64,000 nt of DNA from Euborellia annulipes (taxonomy: Eukaryota; Arthropoda; Insecta; Dermaptera; Anisolabididae): positions 1 to 64,000 of the forward strand of contig JAKCPI010005085.1 of NCBI GenBank assembly GCA_023213315.1. The letters are read 5' to 3'. The position numbers and the translations under genes were made by a program. The notes under the pieces are model-generated. The model was given only the letters and a program-made list of their open reading frames with translations, ran no database searches and was not told the origin of the DNA. This document shows, one piece after another, positions 56,680-64,000 of the stretch (the stretch's first letter is position 1; the number at the start of each line of letters is the position of its first letter).

Positions 56680-56885
56680 TCAGTTTTTATAGGGTTATAT
56701 ATCTAATTGAGGCACAGGATCAATGACAACTTTGTGCCTGAATTAGACTGAAGATGGACGGATAAAATTTTGTCCGAAACGTCTCTTTTCTGCATTTGGC
56801 ATTCAAAGGCTTTCCTATCTTTGCTGCTCCAGTACTTGCTTGCTCTTTCCCAACTTGTAACATCAACAGCAACTTCTCTTCTGAT
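56680..56885 (+). mobile_element. Penelope-like end region
   Basis: The hammerhead motif (56745-56786) is followed by TCTGCATTTGGCATTCAAAG, CTTTGCTGCTCCAGTACTTG. The layout resembles ends of Penelope-like elements; no coding part is seen. Confidence 0.45.
56745..56786 (+). ncRNA. Hammerhead motif
   Basis: CTGAAGA (56748-56754), stem II GGAC/GTCC, GAAA (56776-56779), C, GTC (56781-56783). Stem I has only three pairs (AGA with TCT). Core intact, stem I weak. Confidence 0.5.
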
Positions 56886-57611
56886 TATAGATATTAATAT
56901 TCAATTCGGATTTAACGAGTCATAGGTTATTTTGCAGGCCTAATTATATAAAATTTTATTTTATAATAAGCAAACTGTCAGGTCAAAGACCCGGAAGGAA
57001 TAAATATGATTAAAATAAAATTTTTCGCCTTAGGATATTTATACTCTTAACTTTTACTTTAAATTAATTATTATTTAATTAATTTAAGACAGGATATACT
57101 TAATTTTGTATTTGTATGTGTGTGTTAAATCTCATGAAGGCGTTCTCTTTAATTTTCTCTTTGAATGAATTTGTCAGCCGGTTAAAAAAGAATAAAAGTC
57201 ACTCATAGTCTGGAATTTTATTTGTTTTTGTAATTTTTTTTTTTTTGTAAAAAAAAAAAAAAGAACAATGGAAAAGACAGACAACATGAACTTGGCTCGT
57301 TATATTTAGCGCAGACATTGATGTCAATTCATGTAAAGTATTCTGACTTAATTACTCTCTCTTTCTACCCAGTAAAAATCTTCACAGGGTCATGAGGACT
57401 TGAACTATAAAAAAAGAGAAAAAGGACACTTGTCACACATTCATCATCAGTCTTGTTTATAAATTAAAATATTTATTTGTAGGCTACTGTGTGCGAAATA
57501 ATTTTTTTTTTAAATTTAATTAGCTTTTATATGATTTTATAAACAAATCTGTTTTGTTTTTTGTTTTTTTAATATATTCTCGGCCGTCCTAGTATTTTTT
57601 TAAATTCGTTT
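56886..57611. other. Intron, nothing clear
   Basis: No exon. T- and A-runs near 57240. Confidence 0.4.
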
Positions 57612-57690
57612 TAAGGTCTTTTTCGGCATCGGAAGTCTCTATTTATTTCGATTGATTGGTATCCAATTCAATTGAAACCGTCTTAGTTTG
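57612..57690 (-). mobile_element. SINE-B body fragment
   Basis: TTTAAGGTCTTTTTCGGCAT, CTATTTATTTCGATTGATTG, TATCCAATTCAATTGAAAC. Confidence 0.55.
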
Positions 57691-59299
57691 AAATGTTTAT
57701 TCGATTATTAATAGGTATTATAGTTATAGGATTGGCATATTAAAGTAGTTTTTTTAAATAGTTATTGTTTATATTCACTGAGGGAATACCAGAGCCTGAT
57801 TTCTCTATAACTTAAACAATCTCCTCAATCTCTTGACGTCCAAAAACAATTTCAAAAATTTCATACCCATTTACTATTATGCACTCTGTTGGAAGACTTC
57901 TCTTTGAATGTATTTTATTTACCTGGTATACATCGTTAAAAAAAGATACTTTTCGGTATTTTAACCGAACCAATGGGCATTTATTAAGTTAGTTATGAAA
58001 AAATTAGTATGCCGATATTAATATTAAAATAATATTTTGTAAAATTTTTTAGCCCAATGGCAGTTGGCTAGACGGGCAGAATAAAAAAAAAGAAAAAAAA
58101 TCATTGTGTGGTTTTATGAAACCAAAGATGCAAGTGAAACTTTTTCTGGATCGTAGGCGTTTAACTGAAAATTATTCAATTAAGGGTATTACAATCGCGT
58201 TTTTAATCTTAACTTAATAATTGAAAAATGGGAATGATAATGGGAAATCACTAGACGCATGTTAAAAACTGAGAACAATATTTATTTAGCAATTAAAGAT
58301 TTGAATCATTTTAAATTATTTTAAAAATTATATTTTATCAATTTAAAAATTGAATAATTAAATCTCACAATTATTTTATTATAATTCGTTATATATATTA
58401 AATTTCAATTTTTGTCGTCCCGGCTTGTGACGTCATGGCTTGTAGCTACACGACCTTTGACGGCTTGTAACGCGACATGCTGATAGAAGAGCGAAAAAAT
58501 TTGAGAGTATCAAATAAAAGTTTCACTTAAAAAAAAAATATACCGTATATGTAAACCATTTTGTGCCATCTCAAAACAATGTTTAGCTCGTGTTGTAACT
58601 ATCAGAAAGATTATAATATCTGAAAATATATTATTATATACCGATTACTAATTCTAATACCTCCGAGCTACAAATAAATTATAAAATCATCTCTTACTTA
58701 GAGAACTAGGCTACTAGTTTAAATTCCTAGCTCTACAGAAAATAGGTAAAATTTTAAGAAATAATTCCTTATTCTCAACCCGAAATTTTAAATTATTTTT
58801 AAACACAAATATTTTTAACTTTCTCTATTTGTTCTCTTTGTTTAGAGAAAAAAAGTCAACTTTTATTCTATAAATATTATTTATCCATTCTTTTAACACC
58901 TCTTCTACTCATATTTCATCAGTGAGACTGTTTCCGCAATTTTTTTTTTATTATTTTCTCTCTCTTTTATTTTTAAAGCCTGAATGCATTAAATCTGCCT
59001 TTGTAATAAAATCCTTATATTTTTTTTAAATATATGAAATACGTATATCAAATGATTTATTTTTTTTTATATAATAAAATAGAATCTTTGTAATTTAAAA
59101 ATTTTAATTTTCTAGATAAAAATTAATATTCTCTTATTTTTAATCCTTTACCATTAAAAATCTTAGGCTAGTTGGATTATTTGTTTTATATATAAATGAG
59201 ACGACTCCCCCCCCCCCCTCCAAAATCCAAGCTACTAGACTAAAAATTTATTTATTCTAATTGGTAAAAATATACATTAATTTTGAAAATAAAAGACAT
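57691..59299. other. Intron, nothing clear
   Basis: Very AT-rich. Short CpG-bearing patch at 58420-58475 (GTCATGGCTTGTAGC). No exon. Confidence 0.4.
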
Positions 59300-59545
59300 T
59301 TTGTTGCCAATCTATGACTAACGTTTCGGTCCCAAACTTTGGACCATCATCAGAGCTCTGCCCAAAAATTATTTTAAAAATTTGAGAAAAAAAAAGCTAA
59401 ATTTTCAGCAATTTTTTTATTAATTATAAGATGATATTTACAAATATTTCAGAGACCTATTGGCACTCCTTCAAATTTGTAAATATCGCCTTATAATTAA
59501 TAAAAAAATTGCTTAAAATTTAGCGTTTTCTTTCTCAAATAAACC
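59300..59545. mobile_element. Penelope-like inverted repeat
   Basis: Arms at about 59385-59455 and 59475-59545 are inverted (TATTAATTATAAGATGATAT against ATATCGCCTTATAATTAATA), preceded by the minus-strand hammerhead at 59325-59358. Confidence 0.5.
59325..59358 (-). ncRNA. Hammerhead motif
   Basis: On the minus strand: CTGATGA (59353-59347), stem II GGTCC/GGACC, GAAA (59337-59334), then C and GTT. Core intact with GTT as cleavage triplet. Stem I pairs poorly. Confidence 0.5.
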
Positions 59546-60371
59546 AACTACAGAACCACCACTTAAGGAGAATTTAAAAAAAAATAATAATAACTTCAAT
59601 ATTCCGAAAAAAAATTAGCCCGGAGCTGGTGTGGTTAGGTTTGAAGTTTGTGTCTTCATGCTCGGGTAAACAAATGGGGAAAATAAAAAATAATATGGTC
59701 CAAACACCCCTCTGTAACATTAATTAATTAATCAGAAAATTTAATTGTTTCCTCTCTTTTAGAATACTTTTCATAGAATTTACTTACTTGAAAATCCTTA
59801 TAATCGCTAAACAATTCACTTACATCTACATGTCTCTAAGGCCTTTGGTATCCACTTCATGCATTAATATGATTTGCATTTAAGAGAGAGAGTTGAACGG
59901 GAAAAGGCATTTGACAAATTCAACGGATACCTCTAATCTGGGAAAGAGATGTCATTCACTTTGAGTTAATTTCACGTCATCAACTTGTCATGTGTGTGTG
60001 TGTGTGTGTGGAGATCGTTTCATTTGCATAGTTCTATTAAAAAGAGAGTTTGAGGATTGCATTATTAAAAGTAAAATTTTTTTTATTATTAATTAATATT
60101 TTTTAATTAGTTAATATTCAGGGAGATTTACTTTTTAACTCTCAAAGAAAAAATTTGGGTACACCCGATAATCAGACCGAACGGTTGATTACTTTATTTA
60201 ATATAACTTTAGTACTGGATGTCGTACGTTGGCAAGTATTATGACATACATTGGCGGACAATTTTCGCAGATTTTAAAAAATTATTTAGGAAACTCTCGC
60301 CTAAATTTCATCCTTTCAAAGATCCAAGTAATCAAGACTGAAGTTATTTTAATTAATAAAAGAATTTGATT
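59546..60371. other. Intron with GT microsatellite
   Basis: A TG-repeat at about 59985-60010. No exon. Confidence 0.4.
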
Positions 60372-60922
60372 TTCTTTTTAACTGTGGTTTATTTGTACAA
60401 ATTACAACTTTTCGGACACTCAATTTATAACCTTCTTCAGGTACAATTTAATTAAGATTACAAAAATTATTACATCTGTGACAATCTCATTTGAATTAGA
60501 TGAGAAACCAAGATGGCTGCCGCATCTCTACGAGTATATGCACGCCATCTGCATATTGCATATACGATCGCTGCGCCTCTACATACAATCTGACAAGAAA
60601 TTCAAATACTAGGCCACTGTTTAGAAAATACAAAATTTGAATCTCGTGTTAGATTGTATGTAGAGGCGCTGCGATCGTATATGCAATGCAGATGGCGTGC
60701 ATATCGAGATGCGGCAGCCATCTTGGTTACTCAACTAATTCAAATTTAAACGAAACTTTTAGTTTAGTCCAGTAATTTTACAATTGAAATACTAATTCAA
60801 ATGAGATTTTCCCAGAAGTAATAACCTTTGTAATCTTAACTGGATTGTACCTAAAGAAGGCCACAGAATGAGTGACCGAAATGTTGTAATTTTTACAAAT
60901 AAACCACACTTAAACAGAAAAT
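60372..60922. mobile_element. Nested fold-back, Penelope-like
   Basis: The outer arms (60372-60500, 60745-60922) carry CTGAAGAAGG...CCGAAA...GTTGTAAT on the minus strand and CTAAAGAAGG...CCGAAATGTTGTAAT on the plus strand. The inner arms (about 60507-60597, 60647-60727) share CCAAGATGGCTGCCGCATCT, TATATGC and TGTATGTAGAGGCGC in inverted order. Confidence 0.55.
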
Positions 60923-61599
60923 TAAGTACTTTTATTAATGATAACAACTGTGAAAGCCTTAACTCCAAAAAAGAAGTTATATTTAATACAGAAAAAGCAA
61001 TAGTCAGTGAAGTTCTTTTTGGAGTTAAATGTTTACGTATATAATATTTCTTGGACTAATTGATTATTTATCAACTCAACTGCTTATCAATAGCGTTTAG
61101 CTAGAGTACGTATCGAGAGATTATTATTGAATAGTCGAAATAGACAGAAGAATACATATCTGTAAATCTAAATACTGTACTATATAGATGGTTTAAAGTA
61201 AACACATAAGACATACAGAGAGAGTTTGGAGCTCCAATCAGGTCAAAAGGGGAAATGGATTTAACCAATTAGTTAAACAAACATACAGGGATGCAAAGGG
61301 CTCTCCTATTTACCAATTAAACGCTTAATTCCTTTCTGATAATTTTATCAAAATATATGACATTCCAAATAGACTTTTAATTTAAAAACAATATTTTTAA
61401 TTAAATTGAAGTTTTTTTTTTAATCTCAGAAAATTTTCAATTAAAAATAATTTTTTTTTTCATCTGTCATAAAAATATTAAAATTAACGATCCATTTTTT
61501 TTTTATTCATACTCGTAATATTTGAATTGCTGGGAGCTTATCAACACACTAGGGGATTTTAATTTTTTATCTATTAATTTATTTCTAATTATTATCAGA
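60923..61599. other. Intron, nothing clear
   Basis: A short hairpin TTAACTCCAAAAAAGAA / TTCTTTTTGGAGTTAA at about 60960-61027. No exon. Confidence 0.4.
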
Positions 61600-61676
61600 T
61601 GTGTATTAATTTTTATTTCTTTTTGTTTCAGGTGAGCTTTAAAATCTTTTGATTGCCATAAAAAATCTAACTAAAG
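61600..61676 (+). other. Recursive splice site (ratchet point) 2 with RS-exon
   Basis: GTATTAAT (about 61602-61609) as possible branch point and the tract TTTTTATTTCTTTTTGTTTCAG end at 61631. GTGAGC starts directly at 61632. A weaker donor CTAAAG|GTAAAA follows at 61676/61677, giving a possible 45-nt RS-exon. This stretch has stops in all three frames (for example TAA four codons in when read from exon 1), so it cannot be a normal coding exon and would act as poison if retained. It lies 26.5 kb after ratchet point 1. Its first 28 nt match ratchet point 1 at 20 positions. Confidence 0.52.
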
Positions 61677-62517
61677 GTAAAATAATATATTAATGCATTA
61701 TAATAAAATTGCTTTTAGATCCGTTTTAAAAGAAATAGTACAAAGTCAACTTAAGAGGGTGTAGGACCAACTGTTCTCATGTTTTTGCTAAGAGATGGCA
61801 TTAAGATCGTGTCCGCTTGTTTTGGCCTACTCATTAGTCAATTTTTAAAATAATTCATTTTAATTTTATTAAATTGATATTTGATTTTTAAATTTAAATA
61901 ATAATAATTTTTACTAATAGAAATTTTATTCTTTAAAAATGCCAAAATTATAGAGATACTGTACAAATTTAGAGACTACTCCTACTCACCTTATAATAAT
62001 AATAACACTACAACTAAAATTCATCATATTTCATTATCAATTATAAAATTTACTAGTTTTGATTATTTCTCTCCTCCTCCCTATTAATAAAATTTTGACC
62101 AATTTCTTTTGAGACGGATAGTAAAACGCAAGTTTCATCAATTAAGAGTTTTTTTTTTTTTTTTCCTCCAAAACAAATACTTTTTGAAATATTAATCTAT
62201 AATATTTGAACGCTCTAATTAAAACTTTGTTAAGTATGTTTTTGTTTGTTTGGAAAAGAGGTCGTCTTGAAATCTATTATAATAGAATGGCAGGTCTTAG
62301 AAATTTCAAATTGCTAATGAACCCACCAACCAACCTGTTGAGAAATGTGTAATTACAATATCAATAAGGAGCATAATAAATATTTACATCATCATCATCA
62401 GGCTCTTTTCATAATATTCTTCAATCATTGCTAAATACTCATAATTACGATTATAATTTAAAGATTATCAAGGAAATAAATAAAAAATAAAAAAAATTGA
62501 ACTAGGACAAATCGACC
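61677..62517. other. Intron, nothing clear
   Basis: No exon; a CAT-repeat near 62387. Confidence 0.4.
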
Positions 62518-62736
62518 ATGTTATGCATAGAGGAACCAAGCGCCATTATGATCGAAATTGAGATAAGACCGCCATCTTGTAGAAAAAAAAGATCTTCTTT
62601 ATTTAAATCCCAACATTATTACTCTGTCCACAAGAAAAAAAAGTAAATGTCATTGGTTTTGTTTATAATTGTGCAAATGAAATGCACCTTATCTCAGATT
62701 TAGGTTAATGGCTCTTGGTTCCTTCGTGCATAACAT
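62518..62736. mobile_element. TIR miniature element
   Basis: Ends ATGTTATGCATAGAGGAACC and GGTTCCTTCGTGCATAACAT, then inner AAGCGCCATT / AATGGCTCTT. No clear target duplication. Confidence 0.6.
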
Positions 62737-64000
62737 AGTCCAAATGCATTCCAATAATTTACATACAAAATTTGAATCATTTTACTTTTCCTTTTCTTGC
62801 TAAGTGGACCCTTTCTCTGCAAATTTATCTTATTTTTATTTAAAAATAAAACTTTGAGGATCTAAATTTCCATAATTTACACATAGCTTTATTCAAGGGG
62901 AGGTAGATAAAAATCAAGTGGGAAAATTTGAGGCAAAAAGAATAAATTTCATTTAAATTACCGTAACAAAAAAATTTGGAGCTTAAACATGGCCGATGTA
63001 TATCGACTCTAATATAACAAACTGTATATATGATACGTATATGACATTATTTAAAACCGGTTGAGCTATTTCGCTAATCGATTAATTAGAAAAGTCCTAC
63101 CATGGCCAATGCTTTGCCGAATTAAAATCAATTATCCCACCCAATGCAACATTTACACGGAACACAAGTCCCAGCATCCCTATGCTGTTCTGCATCTATC
63201 TTTCCCAAAACCTACAATCTTCAGACTTTCAAGTTTAATCTCAACAGGCATCTTCTCAGTTCCCGCAGTTGTGTTCCCCTTTTATGCTTCTACTTTTGTT
63301 TTTATTTTCTTCTTTGCTGCATATGACCACTGGTCATCATAGGCTTGGGACCTTATCCACCCATTGAAACATTTCTTTGTTTCAAGTAATAACTTTCTTA
63401 CTTCCTGATCGTTCGGATATTTATATAATAAATAAACGAGTTATAAAGACTATTTTTTTTTAATTTGAATTTTTATCATATTTGAGTAAATCAAAGTATT
63501 ATTTATTTATTTCTATTTAATCTTATATCTCTCTCTCCCCAAGGCCGTTTATTGCGTTTTTTTTTTTTTTTTTTTTTTTTGTTATCCACACAATAATAAT
63601 TCAAGAATATTTATTATACATAAAAACACTTCCGAAAAGCTTTTCGGATATTTATTATTGTGCCATCATCCATAACCAGAAAAATCAAAAATTCAAATAT
63701 CTCGCTATATTTTTTTTTCTTTTCCTTCTTTAATCCTTTTTATTCCAATCCCATCATTTTTTTTTGGCATTTCAACGCCTTGTTGAAAATACCAGCGAAT
63801 GTTTGATTAATCGCCGTCTATAACAAATATATATATATAACACATTTTGTGTATATTTAAAATTTCTGTTTGGCTTTTGTTTAAAAAGTCAATACGCCAC
63901 TCATTCAGATTCAAGATAACCCTAAAACGAGGCTTTTTTTTTGGTAAAGATACATTATCATTTACGGTGAATTGTTATCTGTTTATTCACTATCTTTAAA
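62737..64000. other. Intron, nothing clear; poly-T run
   Basis: A less AT-rich patch at 63061-63340 has two overlapping open frames (60-93 codons) with no recognised family. A T-run of about 24 lies at 63557-63580 and a TA-repeat near 63829. The intron continues past the window. Confidence 0.4.

Larger units (their letters stand above)
12774..64000 (+). other. Giant first intron (at least 51 kb, runs off the window)
   Basis: The donor is at 12774. No acceptor followed by a convincing coding exon was found up to the window end. Protein-like frames in this span are short and low-complexity or belong to mobile elements. Two ratchet-point-like sites (35096/35097 and 61631/61632) lie in the same orientation as the donor and support one continuous intron. 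Confidence 0.55.

Noticed and set aside
60420..60445. Ratchet-like CTTCTTCAG|GTACAA
   Set aside because: It is the complement of a CTGAAGAAGG hammerhead-type core in a Penelope-like arm, and GTACAA is a weak donor.
63061..63342. 93-codon frame near the window end
   Set aside because: No recognisable family, no good splice borders, and an overlapping second frame is also open. Left as unassigned.

Overview
Kind of sequence. This is AT-rich animal DNA, most likely from an invertebrate and probably an arthropod. It has no bacterial gene layout and almost no long open frames. It is dense in tRNA-derived SINEs, hAT- and mariner-type miniature elements, Helitron ends and fold-back repeats, and carries hammerhead-ribozyme motifs of the kind found in Penelope-like retroelements. 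I cannot name the species.

Layout. Positions 1-8480 are a tandem array of a repeat unit built from transposable elements (copies start at 1, 3069 and 7879). The copies differ by later insertions whose empty sites can be read in the sister copies. Positions 8480-12280 hold Helitron pieces, a full SINE with target-site duplication and other repeat fragments. Positions 12285-12773 are the one convincing protein-gene piece: a locally CpG- and GC-rich leader, then a 100-nt first coding exon with a signal-peptide-like N-terminus and a strong 5' splice site (CAAG|GTAAGTAAG). I see no convincing downstream coding exon, so 12774-64000 is read as part of a first intron at least 51 kb long.

Main signal. 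Inside that intron, at 35096/35097 and 61631/61632, are two zero-length-exon sites. Each has a branch-point-like motif and a pyrimidine tract, then CAG fused directly to GTGAGC. These are what recursive splice sites (ratchet points) look like. They would cut the intron into steps of about 22.3 kb, 26.5 kb and a remainder. Each is followed by a short potential recursive-splicing exon (35 nt with a strong downstream donor; 45 nt with a weak one), and the first 28 nt of the two share 20 identical positions.

Other content. At least thirteen SINE-A insertions or fragments lie in the window, five of them with clear target-site duplications. A double-hairpin noncoding element (here called DH) recurs from end to end. 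Several TA- and TTAA-flanked miniature elements are present. A 1.5-kb transposon with perfect 28-bp inverted ends keeps a 49-residue protein start. Hammerhead motifs that lack stem III occur at six places, the best at 5340-5388. The exon, the two ratchet points and the hammerheads deserve attention first; most of the rest is ordinary repeat-rich intron.
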